Notes: a model not told the origin generated them from the letters alone. DNA of 64,000 nucleotides from Ferirhizobium litorale (GCA_030028905.1 JALDYZ010000004.1:62001-126000), one strand, 5' to 3'. Numbered from the stretch's first letter, positions 20,195 to 30,323 are shown. Made by a program: numbers and translations.

Positions 20195-20227
20195 AACCGC
20201 CCGCGCTTGTGAGGTGCGCGGGCGGTT
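20195..20227 (-). terminator. Terminator between convergent cupin and Rrf2 genes
   Basis: A 12-bp perfect stem AACCGCCCGCGC / GCGCGGGCGGTT with a 9-nt loop. On the minus strand it ends in a T-run (AAAAA at 20192-20196 on the plus strand), so it terminates the AhpD-NmrA-cupin message. It may also slow the convergent Rrf2 transcript. Confidence 0.85.
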
Positions 20228-20239
20228 CTGGCGTGCTCA

Positions 20240-20662
20240 CTACTGCGGGAAAGTCAGCTCCTGCTGATCGGTGTCGACAACGAAGACAGCCAGCAGCTTC
20301 GCCGGCTTGGTCTCGCTGCCGTTCGAGCTGACCCCGTGTCGATCGCCCGGCAGTTCGCTGAAGCTTTCGCCGGCGCGGTAGGTCTTCACCGGGCCGTCGT
20401 TTACCTGGCTCTTGATCTCGCCTTCCAGGACGGTCGCGTAGATGAAGGCGGAAGTGGCGTGGGTGTGCGCGGAGCTATAGCCGCCGGGGCCATATTCCAC
20501 CAGCACGCCGCGGATGCTCTTGCCGGGGACGTTGGGAAGTTCGTGGTCGTAGACCAGCGTCACCTTCGCGTCCTTGTCGGTCGTCTTGAGGTCGTGGGCA
20601 TTGGCAACGGCGGCTGTCAGTGCAAGCGCCGTAAAGGCAGCGGTCAGAACAGACTTGACCAT
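20240..20662 (-). CDS. Periplasmic cupin-domain protein
   Basis: A 140-aa precursor with a signal peptide (residues 1-22, cleavage ANA|HDL). The mature protein is a single small cupin. It keeps the metal-binding pair HTH at 66-68 and a third His near 109 (PGDRHG), so a bound metal is likely. ATG 20662 has GGAG upstream. It is the last gene of a minus-strand operon after the AhpD-like and NmrA-like genes, 37 bp after the latter. Similar secreted cupins accompany electrophile- or oxidant-response genes. The reaction, if any, is unknown. Confidence 0.85.
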   Translation of the reverse strand: MVKSVLTAAFTALALTAAVANAHDLKTTDKDAKVTLVYDHELPNVPGKSIRGVLVEYGPGGYSSAHTHATSAFIYATVLEGEIKSQVNDGPVKTYRAGESFSELPGDRHGVSSNGSETKPAKLLAVFVVDTDQQELTFPQ

Positions 20663-20699
20663 TGTAGTTCTCCTTTCAATGCCATGATGATCGGCAGTC

Positions 20700-21449
20700 T
20701 CAGCCCGCCTGGTCAGCGAGCCATTTCTTCAGCGTGGTGGACCCGAGCTTCGGGTTTTCGTCGGAGACAAGCGATCCCGGCAACAGCTTTGCCCCGAAAT
20801 ACTCCGCTTCGGCGTCGCCGATCACCGTGCGGGCATCTTCCTTGAGGGCGAGATACTCCTTGACGACGACATCCATCGGGAAGCGTTCCGGCCCGGCAAT
20901 CTCGATGATGCCATTGGCGGGAGATGCCTGCGCGGCCTCGGCAACAAAGCGAGAAACGTCATTCGCCGCGATCGGTTGCAGGAAGGCCGTCGAGACCCTC
21001 ACCTCATTGCCGCTGGTAGCGGTATAGGCGATGGCATCCAGGAACTCGATGAACTGGGTTGCCCGAAGAATGGTGTAGGGGATCCCGGAGCTCCTGATGA
21101 TCGTCTCCTGAGCGAGCTTGGCGCGGAAATATCCGTTCTCCGGCAGGCGGTCGGTGCCGACGACGGAGAGGGCGACGAAATGCCGGATGCCAGCCTGCTT
21201 GCCTGTCTTCGCGAGATTGGTCGTGGTTTTCTGGAAGAATTCCATCACCGCCTGGTCTTCGAACGACGGCGAGTTGGAAACGTCCACGAGCACGTCGGCG
21301 CCGGCCAAAGCTTCGGCGAGGCCCTCGCCGGTGACGGCGTCGATACCGTTTCGCCGCGATGCGGCGATGACTTCATGGCCCCCGCTCGCCAGGATTTCGG
21401 CAACCCTGGTGCCGATGAGACCGGAGCCTCCAATGATCACTGCTTTCAT
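20700..21449 (-). CDS. NmrA-like NAD(P)-binding oxidoreductase
   Basis: A 249-aa atypical SDR with the N-terminal cofactor motif GGSGLIGTRV (7-16). The classical YxxxK catalytic pair is not evident in the expected place, as in NmrA/YtfG-type quinone reductases or redox sensors. The stretch FVALSVVGTDRLPENGYFRAK is typical of that group. AAGGAGAG precedes ATG 21449. It is the middle gene of the AhpD-NmrA-cupin operon. Reduction of quinones or other electrophiles is a reasonable guess from the family and context. Confidence 0.85.
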   Translation of the reverse strand: MKAVIIGGSGLIGTRVAEILASGGHEVIAASRRNGIDAVTGEGLAEALAGADVLVDVSNSPSFEDQAVMEFFQKTTTNLAKTGKQAGIRHFVALSVVGTDRLPENGYFRAKLAQETIIRSSGIPYTILRATQFIEFLDAIAYTATSGNEVRVSTAFLQPIAANDVSRFVAEAAQASPANGIIEIAGPERFPMDVVVKEYLALKEDARTVIGDAEAEYFGAKLLPGSLVSDENPKLGSTTLKKWLADQAG

Positions 21450-21506
21450 GACTGCTCTCCTTGGGATCTACCTTGGTTATGTTCGCGGGGGCCGGATGCG
21501 AGCGGC

Positions 21507-21986
21507 CTAGTTGAGGCCGGCCTTGTCGAGGCCGTAGAGCTTGTCGGCCGAACCCGGCGTCGCCAGGAAGGCCACGCCCGCCCGGTTCCAGGCATTGATC
21601 GTCATGACGGCGAAGGTCAGGTCGGAAAGCTCCTTCTCCGAGAACTGGCCGCGAACCTTCTCGTAGAGTTCGTCGGAAACGCCATGGCTGATCGAGGCCG
21701 TCAGCGCTTCGGTCCAGGCCAGCGCCGCGCGCTCGCGCGGGTCGAACAGCGGCGACTCCTTCCAGATCGCCACGTGATGGAGCCTCAGTTCCCGCTCGCC
21801 GTTGATCTTCGCCTGCTTGACATGCATGTCGAGGCAGAAGGCGCAGCCGTTCAGCTGCGATGCGCGGATTTCCACCAGATCGATAATTTTGTGGTCGATG
21901 ACGCCCTTGCGGACGACGCCGGAAAGCTCCGCGAGCTTCTGGAACATTTCCGTCGACAGCTTTGCGTAGTTGAGCCGGTTTGACAT
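21507..21986 (-). CDS. AhpD/carboxymuconolactone decarboxylase-like protein
   Basis: A 159-aa all-helical protein of the AhpD-like superfamily. It has the peroxidatic-type signature NGCAFCLDMH: Cys48-x-x-Cys51 followed by His55, the residues AhpD uses as a thiol relay. Membership with this motif suggests alkylhydroperoxidase-like chemistry rather than true carboxymuconolactone decarboxylation. AAGGAG precedes ATG 21986. It is the first gene of the operon, with the putative Rrf2 operator 37 bp upstream. Probable role: removal of peroxides or electrophiles under Rrf2 control. Confidence 0.88.
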   Translation of the reverse strand: MSNRLNYAKLSTEMFQKLAELSGVVRKGVIDHKIIDLVEIRASQLNGCAFCLDMHVKQAKINGERELRLHHVAIWKESPLFDPRERAALAWTEALTASISHGVSDELYEKVRGQFSEKELSDLTFAVMTINAWNRAGVAFLATPGSADKLYGLDKAGLN

Positions 21987-22022
21987 TCTGATTTCTCCTT
22001 AATTACAGATACCAAATATCCT

Positions 22023-22043
22023 TATGGATATAAACTATCCGTA
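22023..22043. promoter_or_regulatory. Second Rrf2-type operator, upstream of the AhpD-like operon
   Basis: Left half TATGGATAT is identical to the first operator. The right half TATCC-G-TA differs at one base, and four central bases differ. Overlapping it, ATATCC and GGATAT (22016-22031) form another small palindrome. It lies between the start at 21986 and the empty region beyond. Confidence 0.65.
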
Positions 22044-22839
22044 TCTGGCGGAATGTAAAGCGAAACCGCACTGCGGGTCGTCAAACGAAAGTATGGGTTT
22101 GGGAAAGCCGTGCGCGCCGATCCGCGAACGTCCGGGGCGACCATCGCACAGCGGCGGCGCTGTCCGCTTTCGCGCCGGCCCGCCTACCGCCCGACAATGC
22201 CGGGAAGGCCGCTGCCACGCCGGCCATTCCCGCGCGCGCGGACGATTCTCTTCGCTCTCCCTATGAATTTCATATACTTAGCCGATTTCTTATCCTCCTT
22301 CATCCCCGTCGCTTCCACCTGTGGGATGATGTTCCCGTCCCGCCTTCGGATACACCGGAAGCGTTACCGGCGAGGCGGGACCGGTGCCCCGTTGGACGGC
22401 GACAGACGCGCGTCGGCTCGCGGGGGCCGTGCAGAAATTGGTCTCCCTCCGGAGCCGGCGGGTCTTGATGGGCTTTTCCGACAGGACCGCCGCCGCGCTG
22501 GACGTGCCTGTGGGGCACACAAGGGGACCGGCGACTGGCCGTGCCGCCAATGGCAGGCCTTTCGGGACCCGGGCCGAACGACGACAAGAACAACGGCCCG
22601 TGATCATCCCGCCGTGACAATGGTGCCGGCCATCCCCGCAGAGAGACCGCAGTTGCACGGAAAAACACACCGAACGGGGCACGCTGCGTGTCATAAGTAT
22701 TTTTTATTCGAGGCACGTTGCGTGTCCCGGCCGATACCCTGCCGCCTTTGCAGGCGGGTCCACACCTCAAGCCACGGGCGCAAGGCGTCGCGTGACCGAT
22801 TGCGCATGTCCGCTTCTCTTCAACAGGAAGGAACCGCCC
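22044..22839. other. Region of about 800 bp without a supportable gene
   Basis: No open frame here has a ribosome site together with protein-like composition; the long frames are Arg/Pro/Gly-rich, as in non-coding GC-rich DNA. The only structure seen is the near-identical 15-bp repeat at 22678-22726 with a T-rich stretch between the copies. It may be decayed coding sequence or hold an unrecognised RNA. Confidence 0.5.
22678..22726 (+). repeat. Direct repeat of a 15-bp unit
   Basis: GGCACGCTGCGTGTC (22678-22692) and GGCACGTTGCGTGTC (22712-22726) differ at one base and are 34 bp apart, about three helical turns. A TATTTTTTATTC stretch lies between them. The spacing would suit two protein molecules on one DNA face, upstream of the gene starting at 22840. 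Confidence 0.5.
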
Positions 22840-23273
22840 ATGACCGATGGCCCGTATGCCGAATACGAACGGCGGCTTGCAGAGTTCCACGAACGCGACT
22901 GTCGCCATGGCGCCGCGCTCAGCGGCCTGCTCTTCCTGTGCGTGGTGCGGAAATGCCGCCGCAACCGCCGCTGCAGCGGAGCGATGGCCCCGGCGGCCCG
23001 GCAGGAGGCGCGCTCCGCCGCCAGCAATCGATCGGGCTCTCCGGCGAAGCGGTGGCCAAACTGCCACCCTGTCTCGCTGGTGCCGACGACAGCCAGTACG
23101 CTTTCGTCGAACGGATGCTGGAGGAGTTCAAGAACGCTCTCAGGGACCGGCCGGATCTCCATGCGCCGACGGTGCTGAAACGTCACCTGAAGCGCGTATT
23201 TCCCGTAACCGTCCTTACCAGGAACGGACGTCGAGCGTCTTGTCGCGATGGGCGGGATGAGTGGAGAAAATGA
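22840..23273 (+). pseudogene. Small Cys/Arg-rich protein gene with probable frameshift
   Basis: ATG 22840 has a strong AGGAAGGA about 7 nt upstream. The first frame encodes about 48 protein-like residues (TDGPYAEYERRLAEFHERD, then LCVVRKCRRNRRCSGAM), after which it turns low-quality. From about 22985 the frame one base earlier continues with protein-like sequence (LSGEAVAKLPPCLAGADD, YAFVERMLEEFKNALRDRPD, LKRHLKRVF) to a stop at 23273. A one-base deletion, or two-base insertion, in the GC-rich stretch 22975-23010 would join the two into a product of about 145 aa. The CxxxxC-rich basic part resembles small rhizobial proteins of unknown role. It may be a real pseudogene or a sequencing error. 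The 3' end overlaps the PilZ-like gene on the other strand. Confidence 0.55.
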
Positions 23274-23571
23274 AGATGCGGTCGAGTTCCTTGGCCGTCA
23301 GCAAACGCAGAAACCGGACTTCGACAGTGTTGTTCACATAGGTCTTCATCAACACACAGCCCACCTTGCTGATACGGGCATCTGGAATGTCCAGATAGAA
23401 CTGCCGGGGAAGGCTGAACTGGGTGAGAATGCCGAGCAGTGCGCTGCTCTGCGAGATCCGCAGCACGTCGCAGCGACGCGCCGCCATGTGGGTCACGCCC
23501 TTTTCCGTGTATTCGATGCGGGCCGCATTCATCGTGTCCTCCATGCGAAACCGCGCCTCGCGGTCGTACAT
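23215..23571 (-). CDS. PilZ-domain-like small protein
   Basis: A 118-aa protein resembling single-domain PilZ proteins of rhizobia, with an alternation of short strands (RRCDVLRISQSSALL, QFYLDIPDARISKVGC) and a C-terminal charged tail. The cyclic di-GMP RxxxR and DxSxxG motifs are weak: only RRCDVLRIS resembles the first. Ligand binding is therefore doubtful. ATG 23571 has AGGAAG 9 nt upstream; longer starts at 23610 and 23637 are open but lack a ribosome site. It is a single gene, convergent with the broken gene at 22840. Confidence 0.65.
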   Translation of the reverse strand: MYDREARFRMEDTMNAARIEYTEKGVTHMAARRCDVLRISQSSALLGILTQFSLPRQFYLDIPDARISKVGCVLMKTYVNNTVEVRFLRLLTAKELDRIFIFSTHPAHRDKTLDVRSW

Positions 23572-23732
23572 GAAGGATTCTTCCTTGTTCAGATAATTGC
23601 GATGTTCCATTGCAGCCCAGGCACCCGTGATTCGCATTAATAGACTTTCATCACGAGGCTAGCCGGGGATCTTTAACAGAAGGTTTGAGCCGCACCGAAA
23701 CGGGACGGCGTCGCCGAAAAAAGTCACTGCCG

Positions 23733-24824
23733 TCAGTTCTTCTCGTAGCTTTCTCCGGCCCCATCGAACAGATGGATCTTCTGGTGATCTGCCCCGAAGC
23801 GCATCTTGTTGCCGCGCTGCGCGTTCACGATGCCGGGGATCTTGGCGATGATCGGCTCTCCCGCAACGAGGCCCTCGATATAGAGCAGCGTCACTTCGCC
23901 GAGCGCCTCGATGATCGAGATCTCGCCTTCGAAGAGGTAGTCGTCGCCACTTTCGATCCTCAGGTCCTCCGGACGAACGCCGAAGCTCGCCGACTTGTTC
24001 TGCTGGTTGGGGTCGGTGGCAATGTCGAGGCTGACGAGTTTGCCACCGGCAAGCTTCACTTCGGTTTTCGGCCCGGTTTTCGTGACCGTCGCCGGGATGA
24101 TGTTCATCGCCGGGGAACCGATGAAGCGCGCGACGAACAGGTTCGCCGGACGCTCGTAGAGTTCGAGCGGCGCGCCGACCTGCTCGATGCGGCCGGCAGA
24201 GAGCACGACGATCCGGTCGGCAAGCGTCATCGCCTCCACCTGGTCGTGGGTCACGTAGATCATGGTGGTGTCGGCCATGGCATCGCTGAGCTTGGCGATC
24301 TCGATGCGGGTAGCAACGCGCAAGGCTGCGTCGAGGTTCGACAACGGCTCGTCGAAGAGGAAGACCTTCGGATTGCGGCAGATGGCGCGGCCGATCGCCA
24401 CGCGCTGGCGCTGCCCCCCCGACAGCGCCTTCGGCAAGCGCTCCAGATACTGCGTCAATTGCAGGATCTCGGCCGCCGCGCGCACCCGGCGGTCGATCTC
24501 TTCCTTGCTCTCCCTGGCGATCCGCATGCCGAAGGCCATGTTGTCGTAGACCGTCATGTGCGGATAGAGCGCGTAGGACTGGAAGACCATGGCGATGCCG
24601 CGCTTGGAGGGCGGCACCTCGTTGACCCGCCGGCCGTCGATGATCATGTCGCCGGATGTGATCTCCTCAAGCCCCGCGATCATCCTCAGCAGCGTCGACT
24701 TACCGCAGCCCGAGGGCCCGACGAAGACGATGAACTCGCCCTGCTTGATGTCAAGATCGATGCCGTGCAGCACGTTCACGGAACCATAGGATTTGCGGAT
24801 GTCTTTCAGAACCACACCGGTCAT
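23733..24824 (-). CDS. aglK: Alpha-glucoside ABC transporter ATP-binding protein
   Basis: MalK/UgpC-type ATPase of 363 aa. Walker A GPSGCGKST (36-44), Q-loop Gln82, signature LSGGQ (134-138), Walker B VFLFDEP (154-160), and a regulatory OB/TOBE domain from about 240. ATG 24824 has GGGGGAG upstream. It is the last gene of aglE-F-G-A-K, 21 bp after aglA. In Sinorhizobium meliloti the agl system imports sucrose, maltose and trehalose, so the same substrates are expected here. Confidence 0.93.
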   Translation of the reverse strand: MTGVVLKDIRKSYGSVNVLHGIDLDIKQGEFIVFVGPSGCGKSTLLRMIAGLEEITSGDMIIDGRRVNEVPPSKRGIAMVFQSYALYPHMTVYDNMAFGMRIARESKEEIDRRVRAAAEILQLTQYLERLPKALSGGQRQRVAIGRAICRNPKVFLFDEPLSNLDAALRVATRIEIAKLSDAMADTTMIYVTHDQVEAMTLADRIVVLSAGRIEQVGAPLELYERPANLFVARFIGSPAMNIIPATVTKTGPKTEVKLAGGKLVSLDIATDPNQQNKSASFGVRPEDLRIESGDDYLFEGEISIIEALGEVTLLYIEGLVAGEPIIAKIPGIVNAQRGNKMRFGADHQKIHLFDGAGESYEKN

Positions 24825-24845
24825 CTGTCTCCCCCTCCTTCGCTC

Positions 24846-26501
<1,656 letters not shown>

Positions 26502-26537
26502 TGCAATTTCCTGTTTCATGGCGTCGGGGCGGTGGGA

Positions 26538-27701
26538 TCAGCCGCCCTTGACGGAGCCGGCCAGAAGGCCGCGGACGAGGTATCGCTGGAGGCTGAAGAA
26601 GACGAGCAGCGGTACGATGATGGTGATGAAAGCCGAGGCCGTCAGGATTTCCCAGTTGCCGCCGCGCGAGCCGAGCAGTGCGTTGAGGCTGCCGGTCAGC
26701 ACAAGCTGATCCTTGCTCGTGCCCAGGAAGACCATGGCGACGAGCAGGTCATTCCACACCCAGAGGAACTGGAAGATGGCGAAGGAGGCGAGCGCCGGGA
26801 AGGACAGCGGCAAAACGATCTTGACGAAAATCTCGAAATCGCTGGCGCCATCGACCCGCGCCGACTCGATGATCTCCTTCGGCAGGCCGACGATGTAGTT
26901 CCGCAGCAGGTAAATGGCGAGCGGCATGCCGAAGGCGGTGTGGGCCAGCCAGATGCCGGCATAGGTCTTGGAAGGAACGCCGAAAAAGTTGCCGATCTCG
27001 TTGTACATTCGCAACAATGGAATGAGCGACATCTGCAGCGGCACGACGATAAGCCCGACGACCAATGCGATGATTAGCGTGCGGCCGGGGAAAGCCATCC
27101 ACGACAAGGCGTAGGCGGCGAAGGCGGCAATCAGGATCGGGATGATCGTCGCGGGGATCGTCACCGTGAGCGAATTGATGAAGGAGCGGCCGATGCCCTC
27201 CGCGTTCAATACGGTACGGTAGTTGTCGAAGGTGAATTGCGGCGGCGTAGTTGCGGTCAGGTAGATGCGCTTGCCGCGCGATCCCTCGAAGGCCGTGGGA
27301 CTGGTGTAACGGTAGCTGCCATCGGCATTGACGAGCAGGGTCTCGCCGTCGCCGATATCCGCCACCTCTCCGACCGGAAAAGCGCCAGGCTCCTGCACCC
27401 GCGTGCCGAAGGCGATGATCGTCTTCGCCGCACCGTCCTCGAACACGTTCCCGGAAATCACAAAGGTTGTGCCCTCCTGAGTCTGGCTTTCCGGCGCGCC
27501 GAGGCGGACCGCTTCCGTCTGCTCGGCCGTGGCAAGCGCCGTCCACCAGCCGGACACGGCAAGCTGGTCCTTGTCGCGCAGAGCGCTGACGAAGATGCCG
27601 ACGGTCGGCATCAGCCAGAGCAGCACGATAAACAGGACGGAGGCGTGCACGATGAGCCGCGGCAGGCCGATGCGCTTCAGGCGGGACATCATGGTCACCA
27701 T
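26538..27701 (-). CDS. aglG: Alpha-glucoside ABC transporter permease
   Basis: MalG-type inner-membrane permease of 387 aa. N-terminal TM segment (about 15-38), a large periplasmic loop of about 110 residues, then a bundle of five helices. The EAA loop that contacts AglK is RVDGASDFEIFVKIVLPLS in the C-terminal half. The C-terminus LVRGLLAGSVKGG is typical of this subfamily. ATG 27701 starts 1 bp after the aglF stop, so translation is coupled. The long periplasmic insert is unusual for MalG proteins but is characteristic of AglG as I recall it. Confidence 0.92.
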   Translation of the reverse strand: MVTMMSRLKRIGLPRLIVHASVLFIVLLWLMPTVGIFVSALRDKDQLAVSGWWTALATAEQTEAVRLGAPESQTQEGTTFVISGNVFEDGAAKTIIAFGTRVQEPGAFPVGEVADIGDGETLLVNADGSYRYTSPTAFEGSRGKRIYLTATTPPQFTFDNYRTVLNAEGIGRSFINSLTVTIPATIIPILIAAFAAYALSWMAFPGRTLIIALVVGLIVVPLQMSLIPLLRMYNEIGNFFGVPSKTYAGIWLAHTAFGMPLAIYLLRNYIVGLPKEIIESARVDGASDFEIFVKIVLPLSFPALASFAIFQFLWVWNDLLVAMVFLGTSKDQLVLTGSLNALLGSRGGNWEILTASAFITIIVPLLVFFSLQRYLVRGLLAGSVKGG

Positions 27702-27702
27702 C

Positions 27703-28716
27703 TCAGTGCCCTCCCACTTCGCGACGGGCGCGCCGGACGTTCCAGATCATGATCGGCATGACCGCGATCATTATGATCACCGCGATGGCCGCGCTTCGGC
27801 CGGCATCGCCGCCGCCGCGGAACATCCAATTGAACATGAGGTTCGCGAGCACCATCGAATTCCACTGCCCATTGGTCATGGTCAGCACGATATCGAACAC
27901 CTTGAGGACGAGGATGGTGATGGTCGTCCAGACGACGGCGATCGTGCCCCATATCTGCGGCACCATGATCTTCCAGAAGATCTGCCAGCCGCTGGCGCCG
28001 TCGATGACCGCCGCCTCGATGGTTTCCTCGGGAATACCGCGCAGCGCGGCCGAAAGGATCACCATCGCGAAACCGGTCTGGATCCAGATCAGGATCACCA
28101 TCAGGAAGAAATTGTTCCAGAAGGGCATGGCGATCCACACCTGCGGATCACCCCCGAAGAACTGGATGATGGCATTGAGAATGCCGATCTGCGTTTCGCC
28201 CTCGCCGCGATAGTCGTAGATGAATTTCCAGATCACCGACGCACCGACGAAGGAGATCGCCATCGGCATGAAGACCAGGCTCTTGGCGATGTTGCCCCAC
28301 CAGATGCGGTCGGTCAGAACGGCAATGACGAGCCCGAGGAAGGTGCAAGCGGCCGGCACCACGGCCAGCCACAGGATGTTGTTGAAGATCGATTCGCGAA
28401 ACTCGCGATCCGAGAACGCCCAGGTGTAGTTGGACAGGCCGACATACTGGTTGCCGGTCCGGTCGTAGAAGGACAGGATGAAGGTCGCGACGACCGGATA
28501 GATCAGATAGACCGCCAGCAGGATGACCGCGGGCCCGAGAAAAAGCCAGGGCCGAATGACGGCGCGTCGGGCAAGATTTCGGGAGGCGATCGCCACGTCG
28601 TCATCCCCAACCGGAAACACCAGGTCGAGCGCCTTGTTCGACAGCCAGAAGTAACCGGCACAGGCCAGCACCCCGAGCGCCATGACCGCGACAGCCAAGA
28701 ATATCTGGTAAGCCAT
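27703..28716 (-). CDS. aglF: Alpha-glucoside ABC transporter permease
   Basis: MalF-type permease of 337 aa with an N-terminal TM (AYQIFLAVAVMALGVLAC), a second TM at about 58-80, and a transmembrane core. The EAA loop is VIDGASGWQIFWKIMVPQI. ATG 28716 has the strong site GGGGGGAGG immediately upstream and is chosen over an in-frame ATG 22 codons earlier. A stem-loop (28837-28869) separates it from aglE. It forms the heterodimeric channel with AglG. Confidence 0.92.
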   Translation of the reverse strand: MAYQIFLAVAVMALGVLACAGYFWLSNKALDLVFPVGDDDVAIASRNLARRAVIRPWLFLGPAVILLAVYLIYPVVATFILSFYDRTGNQYVGLSNYTWAFSDREFRESIFNNILWLAVVPAACTFLGLVIAVLTDRIWWGNIAKSLVFMPMAISFVGASVIWKFIYDYRGEGETQIGILNAIIQFFGGDPQVWIAMPFWNNFFLMVILIWIQTGFAMVILSAALRGIPEETIEAAVIDGASGWQIFWKIMVPQIWGTIAVVWTTITILVLKVFDIVLTMTNGQWNSMVLANLMFNWMFRGGGDAGRSAAIAVIIMIAVMPIMIWNVRRARREVGGH

Positions 28717-28836
28717 GCCTCCCCCCTTACCGCCATTTTCGGCCACGCCCATCGACATTGCGACGGCGGCCCGCGACGGCATTCAGATCGACCCGTTGAC
28801 CCGAGCCGCGCGACGGTCCGGGCTGTTATGGCGATA

Positions 28837-28869
28837 CCCGGAACCGCAGCCTTGCAGCGCGGCACCGGG
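28837..28869 (-). promoter_or_regulatory. Stem-loop between aglE and aglF
   Basis: CCCGGAACCGC and GCGGCACCGGG pair over 11 bp with two mismatches around a short loop, 17 bp after the aglE stop. It has no T tract. Such stems often protect the binding-protein message or reduce downstream expression. Confidence 0.45.
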
Positions 28870-28886
28870 CCTCCAAATCCAAAGGA

Positions 28887-30248
28887 CTACTTGATGGCGT
28901 CCCAGGCCTTCTGGACTTCGGCAGTCACGTCGTTGACCGGCTTGCCGCCTACATAGTCGACCATCGCCGTCCAGAACGCACCCGCGCCGATCTTGCCCGG
29001 CATCAGGTCGGATCCGTCGAAGCGGAAGGTCGTGGCGCTGGTGAGGATATCGCCCTGCTTGCGCATCTGGTCGTTGCCATAGGCCTCGACGTTTACGCCC
29101 TTGTACGGCGTCAGGAAGCTCGATTGCGCCATCCAGACTTCGTGGGCGATCGGGGTCTTCAGGAAGTCGATGAAGGCGCGCGCCGGCTTGGAATCCTGCG
29201 TGATGGTCACGAGGGTTCCGGCGCCGAGCACCGGCTTGCCGAGATCGGGCTTGGAGGCATAGGGCGGCATGTAGAAGAAGTCGGCATCCTCGCCCAGCTT
29301 CGTGCCTTCCGGGAAGAATGAGGGAATGAAGGATGCCTGATGATGCATGTAGCACTTCGGCGGAACGTCAAAGAGTCCCTTCGGGCTGTCACGGAAATCA
29401 GTCGAGGCCACAGCCTTGGTACCACCGGAGACATACTTGTCATTGAGCGCGAATTTCCCAAACTCCTCGATCGCACCGACCACGGCCGGATCGGTGAAGG
29501 GGATCTCGTTCTTCACCCACTTGTCGTAGACGTCGGCCGGCTGGGTGCGCAGCATCATGTCCTCGACCCAGTCGGTAGCAGGCCAGCCGGTCGCTCCGCC
29601 CGAGCCGAGACCGATGCACCACGGCGTGCCGCCATCCTCGACGATCTGATCCGTCAGGGCGTGCAGCTCTTCCATGGTCGTCGGAATTTCATAGCCGGCT
29701 TCCTCGAAGTTTTCCGGCACAAACCAGACCAGCGACTTCACGTCGGCCTTGTAGGGCAGCGCGAAATAGGCCGGATTGCCGTCCTTGCCCTTGTAGACGC
29801 CGAGATCGACCCAAGACTGGCCGGCGCCGTAGTTGTCCTTCACCCACTGCTCGACATCGTCACCGAGCGGAACGAGAAAGCCCTTGCTGGCGAGATCAGC
29901 GAGGAGTCCGGGCTGCGGCAGGATAGCGATGTTCGGCGGCGAGCCGGCCTGGGTATCGATGACGATCTGCTGCTCGTAGTTCTCCGAAGAGGAGTACCTG
30001 ACGTTGATACCGGTCGCCTCGATGAAATAAGCCAGCACGCTGTTGAACAGAATTTCGTCATCGCCGCGCCAGGGCCCGAAGATGGTCAGGGTTTCGCCCT
30101 TGAGGTCACCATGCGATGCCTTGAAGTCTTCGTAGCTCTTCCAATTGAACCGCGCCTCTTCACCAGGCGCAAACTTCAGTTCGGCGGCATTGGCAATTCC
30201 GGCCAGCAGAGACGCGGCGGCAACGCCCGCCAAAAGCGATTTACTCAT
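28887..30248 (-). CDS. aglE: Alpha-glucoside ABC transporter substrate-binding protein
   Basis: Periplasmic receptor of 453 aa with signal peptide SKSLLAGVAAASLLAGIANA (cleavage ANA|AEL near residue 21). The mature part is a cluster B/type 1 sugar-binding fold (GETLTIFGPWRGDDE, NIAILPQPGLLADLA). ATG 30248 is set by GGAGGAAATC upstream; the frame is open further up but without signal peptide logic. Length agrees with AglE of S. meliloti (about 458 aa). It is the first gene of the operon, with a LacI-type operator 64 bp upstream. Confidence 0.93.
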   Translation of the reverse strand: MSKSLLAGVAAASLLAGIANAAELKFAPGEEARFNWKSYEDFKASHGDLKGETLTIFGPWRGDDEILFNSVLAYFIEATGINVRYSSSENYEQQIVIDTQAGSPPNIAILPQPGLLADLASKGFLVPLGDDVEQWVKDNYGAGQSWVDLGVYKGKDGNPAYFALPYKADVKSLVWFVPENFEEAGYEIPTTMEELHALTDQIVEDGGTPWCIGLGSGGATGWPATDWVEDMMLRTQPADVYDKWVKNEIPFTDPAVVGAIEEFGKFALNDKYVSGGTKAVASTDFRDSPKGLFDVPPKCYMHHQASFIPSFFPEGTKLGEDADFFYMPPYASKPDLGKPVLGAGTLVTITQDSKPARAFIDFLKTPIAHEVWMAQSSFLTPYKGVNVEAYGNDQMRKQGDILTSATTFRFDGSDLMPGKIGAGAFWTAMVDYVGGKPVNDVTAEVQKAWDAIK

Positions 30249-30311
30249 GTGATTTCCTCCCATCGTCATCTGACGCTCTGCCTTCATCCGCTCATTTTGC
30301 CCAGACGAATT

Positions 30312-30323
30312 CAAAGCGCTTTG
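30312..30323. promoter_or_regulatory. LacI-type operator upstream of aglE
   Basis: Perfect 12-bp palindrome CAAAGCGCTTTG with the central CG step typical of LacI/GalR sites. It lies 64 bp upstream of the aglE start and is presumably bound by the divergent AglR. Confidence 0.75.

Noticed and set aside
22110-22839. Upstream part of the long plus-strand frame reaching 23273
   Set aside because: Only its last portion is protein-like; the part before 22840 looks like non-coding DNA read by chance. The end is used in the frameshift call.
22300-23067. Minus-strand 255-aa frame in the gene-poor region
   Set aside because: Arg/Gly/Pro-rich, no ribosome site, and it overlaps the plus-strand gene that has a strong one.
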